From contig NW_004454159.1 in assembly GCF_000283155.1 (NCBI RefSeq), forward strand, positions 18,102,084-18,166,083: DNA of 64,000 nucleotides, given 5' to 3'. Of the stretch, positions 33,160-47,730 are shown one piece after another. This DNA comes from Ceratotherium simum simum. Taxonomy: Eukaryota; Chordata; Mammalia; Perissodactyla; Rhinocerotidae. The position numbers were made by a program, and so were the translations under genes. Under the pieces are notes generated by a model, which worked only from the letters and a program-made list of their open reading frames with translations, ran no database searches and was not told the origin of the DNA. Positions within the stretch are counted from its first letter, which is position 1, and every line of letters starts with the position of its first letter.

Positions 33160-33300
33160 ACTATAATAATAGCTAATATTTATAAGTTTCAGCACCGTTC
33201 TGAATGTTTTAATGTTCTAACTTATTTAATCCTTATAACATCCCTAGAGAAAAGTACAATTGTTATTTGAACATTATAGATGAGAGTGTTTCTAAGGACA
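33160..33300 (-). repeat. MIR SINE (antisense, diverged)
   Basis: AATAATAGCTAATATTTATA, then TTAATCCTTATAACATCCCT and GAGAAAAGTACAATTGTTAT follow the antisense MIR order. A partial repetition of the first motif lies just before it (33085-33150). Confidence 0.6.
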
Positions 33301-34047
33301 CAGCTTCCAAAAATCTTTGTTTTTAACCATTATACTCTTCTGCCTTTCAAGTCTCTTTTCTCTAATTTTACACACACATCCAATGAGCTTGGCTATCTAG
33401 TCTTCCAGGATATAACAGATTGACGAGTAAATTAGAAGATGTAGGGAGAACAAAGCCCTCTGGGGTAACACTTTCCCATCTAATACAAAACATGACAAAC
33501 AGAGGATGCAAGCACCACAGGAGCACAGCCATTTGCTCTTATTTCATGCAGGAACCTGAGAGCCTTATAAGTCCCATCGGATCTTACTCTATCACTACCA
33601 CACAATAAAATGACGGATATTCTTAATGGAATACTGAATCATGTGAAGGCAACTTCACGCCCAACACACCTTTTAAAGATACTTAAGGTACACATTCCAT
33701 TTTAAAACAAATCTATCCAAAATGTTTAAAAGGTAAAAAGTTTGGGTGCTTGAAATGGGTGTCATAAACACTCAGCTGTTTAGAATGACAGATTCATCAT
33801 GGGTTCTGAATAGCTGATATTATTATATTTTAACGCTTTCTCTGTATCTTCAATTCACCATTGCTGTCTTTGATGCAGTTTCCATGCATTGAATTGGGAT
33901 AGAATCTGTCAAACTGATACCTAATAGACACTTCTGGAATATTATAGAATAGTCACAGACACACGGTATCGAAGGTGCTTTCTGGACCCTCCCAGCTTTC
34001 CTTTCACGCCATTACAAATGGGCAGAGAAATACAAGACTGTCCCTTA

Positions 34048-34191
<144 letters not shown>

Positions 34192-35379
34192 TTAAAGAGA
34201 CTTGGAAAATTAGATGGGCCTCCAGCCAGGGCAGGACCAGAGGAGGCCAAGAAAGAGGAAATATAAAGGGAAGGAGGGATATGGGGACAGCGCTGCAAGA
34301 AAATTAGATGAAGGGGATTTTAGAACACATAAACTCTCTTCATCTTAAAAATGTTAGAAATTTTAAATTGACTTACTTACTTGGTAGGCCTAAATCTTAA
34401 GATATGTTCAAGATGGCAGAACAGTAATCTTAAGAAATACCCATATTAAAAAACTGAAGCTTAGGATAAAGCTACATCAAATTATTATGGTAACCTAAGG
34501 AATTTATAAATCCTCCCAAGCGTTTTTCCTGTGTCTTACACATACAATAAGTCAACGATACTTATTGAGCAGTCATTACATAAAACCGGCAACATCTGGT
34601 GCAAATGGAACATCCAAATGCTTTGCCACATGTTCTAGAGAAAATACACATTATCGTTGGCTTTATTTCTTATAACATAGCTTAACATAAAACTGAAATT
34701 TTGTGTACCTGAATTAACAATAACATTGCCTAAGAAGTACTTCCACAGGAATGAACCTAGATATTTTGTTTTAGAAGGAAAACACTTCTGTTTTCAGCAG
34801 GTTCAACAAACATTCCTGGGCCAAGATCAACAGGAAAGCTTATTTCCTGGGGAGAAAAATCAAAAGAGTAACTTGGACATGTCTCCTCACCCTAGAGGCT
34901 GTCCATCTTATCAGACACTGTCATTATATTTATTCCAATCCTATGTGGATAAGATTAAGATACTGTACCAATATGTCAATGAAATACTCTACTATTTTCC
35001 ACCTCACTTGGCTCCATAACTTGGGCTTGTAGCTTCTGATCTATTTATTGGAGTGACTGTTAGAACAAACAACATATCCCAAATAACAGGGATTTTTAAA
35101 ATGTTTTTTAACTGTTGGAAGCTGTTGCTTTGTCCTCCTCCTCTCTAAAAAAAGGCAGACTGTGGGCACTCTGAAATTGGAGGCTAGTGAACACCAGATG
35201 GTTTTGTAAATGTTTATTCTGGAAAGCATAAGAAAATACATTTCCTCTAACTCCTGGCTACCCACAAAGGCAGTTGGTGTGCTAATTAAGTCTCCTCTGG
35301 TGGTTTCTAGCTATCTACAAACGGGGAAAGTTCTTTCACAGACTCTTGGAACTGAAAAAGCCTTTGAGAGATGATTCAG

Positions 35380-35520
35380 ATCAACACTTAACGGCGAATC
35401 ATCTATGTGCCAGGCGTAGTGCTAAGCTCTGAGAATCAAAGATAAGGTCACAACTCTTAATTAGCTCGCAATGTGGTGAGGGGGACAGATGTAAAAATAG
35501 CTCTAATCCCTCCATTCTAA
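35380..35520 (-). repeat. L2 LINE 3' end (antisense)
   Basis: It reads CTATGTGCCAGGCGTAGTGC, then TAAGCTCTGAGAATCAAAGA and GTGGTGAGGGGGACAGATG, the usual antisense L2 terminus. Confidence 0.7.
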
Positions 35521-36164
35521 CATGCACAACATATTAACATGACTGAAGGAATAACGTGCCAAGGGTCGATCTATGGTAAGCAGGGATTCTGGTGAAATTT
35601 TTCACTCTTTCAGGGACTCTAGCCACATTTTGGAATGGTCCCACATAAGCTTCAGAGATGCTGCTGAAATATTGTTTATGAATAAGGATTAATGTGAGCA
35701 AGCAACTTTAAGTAGGACATTACATGGATTAGTTGAAATACACGTGTGTGTATGTGTAATAAGAATATGTATTCATCTTTGAAAAGCACCTAGGATGATA
35801 GCACAAATAAAATGTTGCAAAGGCAAAGTATAAGTTGGAAGCATTCCGTAAGAAACATCTATCAAGGTAGTGGGCCCAGAGTACAGGAGGCTCCACTGGG
35901 CTGATGGAGAGAGCCATCTGCCCACCTACTGGGACTCATGGGCCAACCCTGTGGTTACCGCTATCCCACACCATGACCACTCCAACTGAGAAGAAGAAAG
36001 CTTCAATCTCAAGAGGAGCCAACTTTACAAACAATGTCTACACAAAAGTCCTAGTAGTAGAATGCCTGCAGCTCCTCATCCAAAGGACACGGAACTGTCT
36101 GGACACTCTGCTACTCCAGCAAATCTTTCCCTTGCCAAGGACTCAGCAATGACTAGTGTTGACA

Positions 36165-37110
36165 AAAGGCTGAATATAGGAAATGAAAGAACAGAAGGAG
36201 TCAAAGATAAGTCAGCCTTTCTACCTTGGGCAACTAAGAGAGAAGTGTTGGTTTGAACTAAAATAAAAAAGGGAGAAGAGGAGTAGCCTTAAGAAAGGCT
36301 CGGGCACACGACAAGTTTGGTTTTATTAACATTGACTTTGACGGGCCTGCTTGCAGTGGCTGAGTACTCCTCCCTGTTCACCTCCTCATCAGGCACTCAG
36401 TAAAAGGCCCTCTCGCTCTGACTCCGTTGCTTCATGGCGTTTCTCTAGGCTCTGCTTCCAGAACTGGACCTTGTGCTGCCTGCTTACCATTTCCAACACT
36501 CACCTTGGGTCTGATATTTGCTTTCCACTTGCCCCAGTGATCTTAACATCTTGAACTCTCCCTTACTTCCCATGACCCTCATTGGGAAGCAGACTCCAGT
36601 TCTCCTTTGTTCCATGCCTACAATAAGGGCAATTCCAGACCATTTCCACCTGATGTCTGGCTCCTAAGACTCCAGCTTGGGTGTAGCCCAGAGAGACGAT
36701 GTCTTCATGTCTGGAGCCAATCTAGGTTGGGGTGTCTAACAGGATAGTGACAAATACACATCTGGGCTCAGGTGAAGTAAGGTCAAGATTTGGGAAAATC
36801 AGCAGAGGATTGTTAAAGCCAGGGGTCTGGATGAGATTTCCAGAGAAGATTTTTGGTGAGAAAAAAGGACAAGACTGAAACCTGGGAAATACTATAATAA
36901 AGTGGTATGTAGAAGAAGGGGGATTAGGAAAAGAGATCTTTGGTAAGAGAGGTAGGAGAGAGGGAGTTATCAGAGAAGTGGAGAGAAAAGAGATTAAGAA
37001 AGGGAAGTAGATGAAGAACAGTGTCAAAAGCTTTGGCAAAATGAAGCAGAATGAGAACAGAAGAATCATCACTGGATTTGGCAATTAAGAAGTCACTTGT
37101 AACCCTGCAA
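36165..37110 (-). repeat. L2 LINE body pieces (antisense)
   Basis: Two parts fit the antisense L2 body: 36165-36250 (AGAAGGAGTCAAAGATAAGT with TTGGGCAACTAAGAG) and 36785-37110 (GAACAGTGTCAAAAGCTTTG with TCACTGGATTTGGCAATTAA and GAAGTCACTTGTAACC). The DNA between them (36260-36780) was not recognised and may be unrelated. Confidence 0.6.
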
Positions 37111-37161
37111 GCGCAGCTTCACTACAGCTTACGGAGATAGAAGGTGATCTTGAAGTAAATT

Positions 37162-37574
37162 CTTTTGTTTTTTTTGTTAGTGCCACAGACTTGATTCTGA
37201 CTCCTAGCGACCCTGTGTACAGCAAAGCGGAACCCTGCCCAGTGTTTTTGCACCAGCCTCTTACCTTCTGGTGCTATTTCAGACACTGCTTCACTGCTAC
37301 TCATAGGGTTTTCATGGCCAATTTTTTTTGAAGTGGATGGCCAGGTCCTTCTTCCTAGTCTGTCTTAGTTTGGAAGCACCACCGAAATCTGTCAAACTTA
37401 GGTGACCCTGCTGGTATTTGAAATACCAGTGGCATAGCTTTCAGCATCACAGCAACACGCAGCAGTAACAGTATGACAAGCAACAGATGGGTCGTGTGGT
37501 TCCCTGATCAGGAAACGAACCCGGGTCGTGGCAGTGAAAGCGCTGAATCGTAACCACTAGACCACCAGGGCTGG
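37162..37574 (-). mobile_element. tRNA-Glu-headed SINE, about 410 bp, with RTE-like tail
   Basis: On the minus strand it opens with a tRNA-Glu-like sequence (CCCTGGTGGTCTAGTGGTTA, then GACCCGGGTTCGTTTCC with A and B boxes; anticodon position reads TTC). A unique middle follows with ATGCCACTGGTATTTCAAAT and AGACAGACTAGGAAGAAGG. It closes with GGGTCGCTAGGAGTCAGAAT and an A/CAA-rich tail, a 3' end type I associate with RTE-clade LINEs. CTTGAAGTAAATT flanks it perfectly on both sides (37149-37161 and 37575-37587). The well-kept tRNA head and perfect 13-bp duplication indicate a fairly recent insertion. The family name was not recalled with confidence. Confidence 0.9.
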
Positions 37575-38221
37575 CTTGAAGTAAATTGCTCTTTTAATTT
37601 TTGTTTTTTAATGAAAGAAACAGACATTGATCATTCACTCTTCTGCCTTCAAGCAGAAGATACAACAGACTTAGGCACAAATCAACTCAGAGAAGTAAGA
37701 ACCAATATTATTTCCTGATTTCAGAGAAATCTAGTTAGTAAACCAGCTTTGACACTGTGTATTCCACATAACAGTAAGCCGGTAAGATACCACATACAGA
37801 AGAGTACCCTGGTCAAAGTTTGGGAAGTGCGGTGAGCTATAGCTTCCTCTTAGATTATCATACTTAAGGCTCTGAGAAGTTCTGCAATACTTGGGAAACA
37901 TGGTTTACCTCAATGTGTCTTCAGATTTATATGACCAGATGACTTTTTCACATAATACTTACTTTGTTGAGAATAATGTTCTCAAAGAACAATAGTGACC
38001 CATAGAACATAATTATGAAAATGATTATTTAAATATATCTAGTGCTTAACAGCTCTGGCTGTCATGTGTAAGATGAGATATTTCCCTTTTATATCCTGAG
38101 GGGAAATTCAGGACAGATGGCCTACTATTTTTTCCAGGAGGACCCTTAGAGCACTTCAAATTCAGGATTTAATCACCTCCTGCTTTCTCTGGACTGAACA
38201 ATTCCAGTTTTGAAATGGTCA

Positions 38222-40349
<2,128 letters not shown>

Positions 40350-40579
40350 TCATCACCGTTCCTTAGCTGGGCATCGAGGCTCTGGTGCCAATCCATGGCA
40401 ATGCTTCACAAATTGGTGCTTGGTATTAACTGGGCCACTTTGTATCACTTCCTTGCTTAAGCATCGCTACATTTTCTCAACTCCATGCCCTTACTCAGCC
40501 TGTTCCCTGGCCCTCAAGTGTTGAGGTTGACGTTGCTAGAGTAATTGGCTAGGGGAGGGTGTGAGCAGTTGTGTATGCA

Positions 40580-40960
40580 GTGAAAGGAGCTGGCTAGGCA
40601 GATGGGAACAGTCAGTTCATGCAGGGGCTTTCATGCACAGTAAGGAGTTTGGATTGCACCTTGTGGACAAAGGATTGGTAGCAAAGGGTTTTAAGCAATG
40701 AAGGACAATGCATATTTGCCTCCTAGTAAGGTCAGCCTGGCTACAGTGTGAGGAAAGGGCAGGCAGAGGCTGACAACGAGAGGCAGGGAGGCTGGGCAAG
40801 AAGAACGGGGAGTTCAGGAGATCAGTGAGGAGCCCTGATCAGTGATCATGAAGACCGAGACAGGACTCAGAGGCAGAGCTACCGAGGAGTGGACTGACGC
40901 TGCTACAGGTCTGGGCCAGAACACTCTAAAAGGAAACTGCTGATCTGCTTTCAAGATATC
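40580..40960 (-). repeat. L2 LINE body fragment (antisense)
   Basis: TAAGGAGTTTGGATTGCACC, then GCAAAGGGTTTTAAGCAATG and CAGCCTGGCTACAGTGTGAG follow the antisense L2 body order. Confidence 0.75.
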
Positions 40961-42473
40961 AGTCAAAATACACGTGATTGGGAGATAGTCAGAAACGGCA
41001 GAAAAAAAATTGACTAAAATGTTTAAATTCACTGACTTACTTAAAAACAAGACAAACCTGAAACTGAAACTGCATAGCAAATAAAAAGATAATAGGCACA
41101 CGAAACCAGGTAAGACAAAGGCAGAAAAAAGCATTTGAAAGACAGATTTAGAAGTGCAGTTCCAAAGAAAAGGAAGAGTGGCTGCAATTCAAGTCAAGGA
41201 GTAGGAAAAGAGGAGCAGGGAAGGAAAAAATCTCAATCTCAAACACTCTGAAAATTATAAAGGGTGACGATAAGCAAAACTTACTCTTAATGTGCATTGC
41301 CCAGCCAGCCGCACACTTATTTATTAATTAGATGCTATAAAAATCACTAGGGAAGATGCACCCTGCCTACAGCTCTTAGGATAAATTGCTTTTATGATAA
41401 AAAAAAAAAAGTTTCATTTCATAAAAATTTTGTAACTTCAACAGATATAGAATAAACTATTGAAAAAAAAAGCTAGGCACACAGCAAACAATTTATTAGA
41501 CGTGCAGGATTCACCTTCCAATATTAGAACCTACCTACCATTTCATAATATCGAAAGGTTAAATGAATAATTCTGTTTTTAATCAACGTGGCTTTGGTCT
41601 CATTAGTACTTTAACAAACATACTTTAACACAATAAAAAACAATGAGAGAATTATTGAACCTGAAGCAGATCAAGAAAGCAATTACCTAAGAATTCACAA
41701 TCTACTTTCACAAAATAAGATTAGGTGGTAGCTCCAAGATGAGATTTAAGTCTAATCGTTATTCATATGAGTTATTTCTTTTATTGCCTATGGATAAGGA
41801 CAAATAAATTTTTTTCAATCGTAACGCTTTCAACCTAGGAACTATTCTTTAAAAAAATATTACATAGTATGTTCCTTTAAATTCTCTCAACTATCCCAGG
41901 TAGAGGAAAATCTGTCCTGTTTTTAAGGTCCAACAAAGTAAATTACACAGTCCTTTGTAACTTGTTCCCTGGTTCATCAAATCTAAGAGGAAGGAAAATC
42001 TTCACCCCATGTAAGCCAAATCCATTATGCTATAATTTGATCCTTTTTTCTCCTGTCCTCCTAACAATACAGTCAAATCCAGTTCATCACTGTTCTTTGC
42101 ATTATACATGATCTTATTCCTGAAACGTGGATGCATCCTTGGCCCAGCTCTTTGCTAAATACTACAACCCCAAAACTTATATTTATTTTTTAAAAGTTTA
42201 CTCAAGTCCACTCATTTTCTTTACTGAACCCTCTCCGAAGTTTCCATATCCCCCTAAACTTCTGGAAGTCTCAGATATTAAATTACATATCTGTTTTTTC
42301 CTTATGTATAATGGAGGATTAGTTGATTGACACAGAAAACGATTTTAGCTAATAAAATTGCCTTGATAAGGACATCAAGATCATGTCAAAAGCATTAAAA
42401 AAAAAAGTCATGATGGGTTAAAGTTCTTTTCCCCTACTGTGACACTGTGAGAAAAGTGGGCTGGAGCACACAC

Positions 42474-42785
42474 TTTTTTTGTGTGTGTGTGTGAGGAAGA
42501 TCAGTCCTGAGCTAACATCCGTGCTAATCCTCCTCTTTTTTTTTGCTGAGGAAGACCGGCTCTGAGCTACCATCCATTGCCTAATCCTCCTCCTTTTTTT
42601 GTTCCCCCAAAGCCCCCCAGTAGATAGCTGTATGTCATAGTTGCACATCCTTTTAGTTGCTGTATGTGGGACAGGGCCTCAGCATGGCTGGAGAAGCGGT
42701 GCGTCGGTGCGCGCCCGGGATCCGAACCCCGGGCCGCCAGTAGCGGAGCGCGTGCACTTAACCGCCAAGCCACCAGGCCGGCCCC
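42474..42785 (-). mobile_element. ERE-type SINE, long form with doubled 3' module (antisense)
   Basis: On the minus strand it opens GGGGCCGGCCTGGTGGCTTG, has an intact B box (GGGTTCGGATCCCGG, with one extra G before it) and then AGGATGTGCAACTATGACAT. Two copies of the GGAGGATTA..GCTCAG..CTTCCTCA module follow. The tail is (CA)n then poly-A. The flanks GGAGCACACAC (42463) and GGAGCATATAC (42787) agree at 9 of 11 positions, a slightly decayed target duplication. Same subtype as 29968-30266. Confidence 0.94.
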
Positions 42786-44139
42786 AGGAGCATATACATT
42801 TTAGAGAATATGCTTTACAACAACAGGAGAGTGGTTGGAAGAAGTCAAGGTGCTGAGGGGACAGCACTGGTCTCTCCTCTCCTTCACAACCCATTTCCAC
42901 ATCCCATTCAACAACTTCTCTCCCAGTGGAGCAGTCAAGCAGAGACCAGTTCTATCTTCTTGGGATTAGATTAAAAAAAACCCTTAAAGTATCTCCTCAT
43001 GATTGAAACAAGTTAATAGCAGAAGTCGATAACTATCAGTGTCAAAGAAAGGGTTTCAGGCTTTTAAAGAAATATTATCATGCTGACATGGTTAATTTCC
43101 TGGCTATATCTAGGCACTGTGGCATGCTTTGAAGTGACAGCTTCTCCCCTTGGGGCTATATTTCCCTAAAAGGCCACTGATACATGGGCCTCACATTATG
43201 AATACTGGGCACCAACATGCGCTATGCTGGGGGAAAAATCCACATACAGACGTTTACAAATAGGCAGAAAGTGGAACAAGTAGGACACAGAAGCCTGGCT
43301 TGAATTTAGGCATCACTGTGACTTCCTTTCCTCTCTTCATTTGTCATATTTAACTACTTCAACTCACCCATTTGTAAATGTATCCCAGTGAGTTACACAG
43401 TTTATCACACAAAAGCCAGCTTTCTTCCCTGATTACTACAAATGCAAGGGTATGTTGACTGTCTAGACAAGAGAGAGAATTTTGTTCCTTACGTTTAGTG
43501 CCAAGCTTGACCAATTATCTTGAATTCAAGCACTGTGTTTGGAAAGACAGTTTAGAGAGAGCCTGAACTCAAATCATCCGACATCTTTTACCTAAGACCT
43601 CCCCCTAATCTCAAGGGGAAAGTGTTTCCCTCCTCAAGAAGAAGTGACTAGGTTGGTTACTCCCACTGACAACTTAAAAAAAAAATGTAGTTAAGATGGA
43701 AACAGCTTGAATATCCTAATAACGAAAGGTAAATGAACAAAATTTTGTTTCAGATTAAACAGAACCCAAATCCTAGTAAGGGAGTGATGAGTCATTTTCA
43801 GCTTCTGGTTTCAGCTCTTACCGTGCTAACAGCTAGAAATGGGCTATCAGATGCCAGGTACCCAGATTCATGCCAGTGTTTCAGGAGATAGCTTAACGAG
43901 GGTCTCAGACAGCATGGACAGCTTGCTCTAACAAGCTCTCATAATAAGCTGGAAATAAAAGGAATTTTAAACTACTGCATAATATCAGAAGTATATGGTC
44001 CATGCTACAACCTTTAGTGATAACTAGTAGAGCACTGGATCCTCTCAAGACAACGGACTCACCCGGAACCCTATGGCTATAACTTCCAAAGATGCCAGTA
44101 ACCACAGGTTACGTTCATGGGCTGGGTACTGAAATTCTC

Positions 44140-44530
44140 TCAGCTGACATCTCTTAAGTACCTGCCATATGCCAGCATGGTACTAGGCCTAGAGTTCAAA
44201 GGAGAATAATATGAATGCATGCTTCTAGGAGCTTAGAAGTTTCTATAAGTTTAGGAGCTGAGGCATCAAGTTACTAGGCAATAAAATATCCTGTGAGAAG
44301 CAGTAAGGTAAGGATATGGACTACATACAACAGAACATGGGATGACACTTAACCAGTGTTGGCGAGTTGGGAAAGGCTTACCAGCTAAAATGATGTCTAA
44401 GCTGAGACCTAATGGCAGGATATGCCCTATTTAGGTAAAAGGTAGAGGATCTGTACATAGAAAGAGGAGGGACTGGCAGGGGAGGGAGGTTGCAGGAGGT
44501 ATTACGTTCAGAGAGAATGATACATGTCAC
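44140..44530 (-). repeat. L2 LINE (antisense)
   Basis: It starts with CTTAAGTACCTGCCATATGC and CAGCATGGTACTAGGCCTAG, and later has GTTGGGAAAGGCTTACCAGC with CTAAGCTGAGACCTAATGG, the antisense L2 3' third. Confidence 0.7.
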
Positions 44531-45055
44531 AACCAAAAGGCTTTTCAATAGCAAATGTCCATGAATGCCTTCTTGGGCTTCCATGCTATTGCATCATGGC
44601 CATTATCATCTTTCTTAGCTACGTGCACAACAAAAAGAAGTATAGAAATAAGTAGAGATGGAGAGATATCAGACATGTCCTCTCCCTCCATCAGTCCTCC
44701 CCAGTCTCCCAAGCTCAGCCCAGAAACCTCTGTCCCTTAGAGCCAATCTGAGATGCTCTCTGAAAAAGACATTACATACTTTCCATGACACTCAATTTGC
44801 TCTTAGATTGTAATTTTTATATGTTTGCCTCATTTCATATCTCTCAAATAAAACTGAATTTCATAGTGTTAAGACATACTGACACCCTTTCTTGATCTCA
44901 GCAGTTGTCATCAGAACATTTCGTACAACCACGTCATGGCAGTCACCAGGTTGACAATGATAGTTAGAAGCATCCTGATTTCAGGGATATTAAACTGTGA
45001 AAAACTGTGCACCCTGAATTCTGAAGTAGGGTAATAAGAATGATGAGACTAATAC

Positions 45056-46010
45056 TCACAGTGATGATGATAACCCTCCCTTTTTATGAAAACCAGTACT
45101 CTTATGCACTACTAGTGGAGAGCAGATTACCACATCCATTTTAGAGATTAGTCCAGAAAAGTGTAACATTTGCCCTTTACTCATAAATTCTTCTTGGGGA
45201 TTTTTCCAAAAGAAATAAACATATGTGTGTAAAGACAATAACAATTCACAATAGTTAACTCATTAATACTACTCAAAGTGTACCCAGAGACACTGTTCTC
45301 AGCACTTGAGAGAGATGAACCCTCACAGTGACCCTCTGAAGGAGGTACTGTTGTTATCCTTATTTTATAGACGAAGAAACTGAAATCCAGGTGACTTGCT
45401 TAAAGTTACATAGGTAGTAAGTGGTGAAGCACAGACCTCCTGTCTTCAGTCTGTTTTCTAAACCACTATACTTTACTCCCTCCAAAGCTATAAGGATGCT
45501 TATCACAGCACTGTTTACAATAATAAAAAATTGAAAACAACCTAATTTTCCAGTAATAGAGGACTGGTGAAAAAAATTTTGGTATAATCACATAATGAAA
45601 TACTTATGCATCAATTAAAAGTGATATTACAGAGAATATGTAATGAACTTGAAAGATGTTAGCAATATCATAATTGTCAAAAGATTATAAAACAATATGT
45701 ACTACATAATCCAGTGTTAGCAATATATTAGAATGAACCAATGAAGTTGTTAATTTAGGTCAAAAATGGCCAGATATCAGCAATTGTATATGGTTGAACC
45801 TAATATCTGGGGAAGAGGGGAGACGAGGGAGAATGAGAAAGAGAGACAGACAGACAGACAGATATTGAAAGGTTCTACAGTCAAATGGCACCATTGGGTA
45901 TCTCTGGGTCTTAAGAATGTACGTGATTTTTCTTAATTTGGATTAACTAGATTTTCTAAATTGTCTACAATCAACGTGTGTCCTTTTGGCAGTAAAAGAA
46001 AAGCAAGCAA
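45056..46010 (+). mobile_element. L1 LINE 3' end, split by a MIR
   Basis: The left part (45056-45250) resembles L1 ORF2 3' DNA (CTCTTATGCACTACTAGTGG). The right part (45490-46010) runs TTATCACAGCACTGTTTACA, ACATAATGAAATACTTATGC and on to a 3' UTR (GATTTTCTAAATTGTCTACA). Between them is an antisense MIR at about 45255-45476. The frame is destroyed. Confidence 0.7.
45255..45476 (-). repeat. MIR SINE (antisense), nested in L1
   Basis: GGAGGTACTGTTGTTATCCT, TTTTATAGACGAAGAAACTG, then TACATAGGTAGTAAGTGGTG and AACCACTATACTTTA: a nearly complete antisense MIR. Confidence 0.8.
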
Positions 46011-46039
46011 AACATTATTTTTTTAAATGGTTCGATCTG

Positions 46040-46265
46040 CCAAGCATTTATATCTGTGCTCTATGCTTTACACACCTCTTTCCAGACCTCACAGCAATTA
46101 CAACAACATGGGTATCATTATCACATTTAGTACACAGAGGATATTTAGGATGAGAATATTTAGCTAAAATGTCGAAAAACACCCAACTAGTAAGTGGTGG
46201 CATCAGTATTGAAACTCAAGACTCTCTGCAAACAAAAGTCCGAGCACTTTTCACAAGGCCGTTCT
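46040..46265 (-). repeat. MIR SINE (antisense)
   Basis: CACCTCTTTCCAGACCTCAC, GGGTATCATTATCACATTTA and AACTAGTAAGTGGTGGCATC follow the antisense MIR order; diverged. Confidence 0.6.
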
Positions 46266-46844
46266 GCTCCTGAAGTACTGAAATTACATATTTTGGTTAA
46301 ACATAATATCATGCAATTACGTTTTTCACCTAACATGATCCATTAGGGCAGAGCAGCAAATGATTAAGATCTTTCACTGAACAAGCATATGGGGTCCACG
46401 AAAGACTCAATATTTAGGGGCACTGAAAATAGGAAATTATCTCAGTAGTGAGAACATAAGGCATTTCTCGAAGGGAAATTAAAATTAAGGAGATGGTCAG
46501 ATCTGAAGAGCTTCTGTAGTTGATAATGATATTATGCAAACAAAAAAGTCAGTACACTCACTGTGAAAACAGTGTTGATGTCATTAGCTTTAGGAGTACA
46601 CTGACCTGAAAACTAGGCCCATGTAGTACCTGGCACACGGCTGTTGTTCAAGATCCATTTGGTGAATAAATGAAAGTGACTGTGAATGTAGAGCACTATA
46701 ACTAACTTTCACAAGCAGAGAAACCTGTAAAATCATCTTAACAATTCTAGGTACATTCTTCTCTCCTAACCCACTTCAAACCCTCAGTTCAATTTTCCAT
46801 GCAAAGGACGGGGAGAGAGAAGAGGTTCTAAGATATATTGAGTT

Positions 46845-47035
46845 TCAAACATGTGTCAACATTATGCAGTTGTTTTATTTAAACCTCACAATAACTCAAT
46901 AAGATAGGTATAATTATTCCAACATTTAATGTGCAAAATGTACTCAGATGAGTATTTGCTTAAAGTCTCTTAGCGTTCAAGTGGCCAAAGCAAGGGTTCA
47001 ACCCCAATCTATCAATGCCGCCAAAGCTGCACTCT
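46845..47035 (-). repeat. MIR SINE (antisense)
   Basis: TTTAAACCTCACAATAACTC, AATAAGATAGGTATAATTAT and CAAAGCAAGGGTTCAACCCC match the antisense MIR core. Confidence 0.7.
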
Positions 47036-47569
47036 TCCCCCACACTGTGCAGACCATCCCAAGGGTGATGCTCTGCTTGTCATTTACAAGACCTGATATC
47101 AGTGCACATTAACTGCTTCCAGATGGTTTTCATAAAAGAACCTTCTAGGACACAAGTCTCACAGATGTTTGAGAAATAATACTTGCTTGCCTAAAATGTG
47201 TTAGCAGCAGTTTCATCAGAATGGTTTTGATAAGAAATGTCTCAACATGTCTACAGCCACACATGTATTGACAAAAACAAGGCATTATAAAAAATCTTTG
47301 AACAAATAGGAGATAGTTTAGTAAATATCTTGTCTTCGTGCAGACAAAGAATAAGGAAAGGAGCACAATTAGAGATAAACAGAAATGCCAAATTGAGAGA
47401 TGCTCCGGAGGAAGGAATAAGGGCATGTTAACATATTGTCTCATCCAAAGGACTCCAGGAAAAAAAGAAAAAAAAAAAAGAAAAGGATGAAATCATTTTT
47501 CCTTCAGAGAAAAGAGTGATGTTTACCATGAAGTTCACCTTGTTACAAAATTCATCAATCACTAGCTGG

Positions 47570-47730
47570 CTCGAGGCGGGCACATAATCATTCAGTATTA
47601 GACAGACCTGGACCCCAGCCGGGCCACCACCAGTTCATAGCCATGGAACCTTGAACAAGTCCCCGACATTTGTTATACTTAACTTTCTTTTTGTAAAATG
47701 GGGATGGTGGAACATACTAATTACACAAAA
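47570..47730 (+). repeat. MIR SINE fragment
   Basis: AGACAGACCTGGACCCCAGC, CATGGAACCTTGAACAAGTC and GTAAAATGGGGATGGTGG follow the MIR sense order. Confidence 0.65.

Noticed and set aside
37490..37574. tRNA-Glu gene on the minus strand
   Set aside because: The tRNA-like part is the head of a longer SINE with its own target-site duplication, and its anticodon stem is mismatched.
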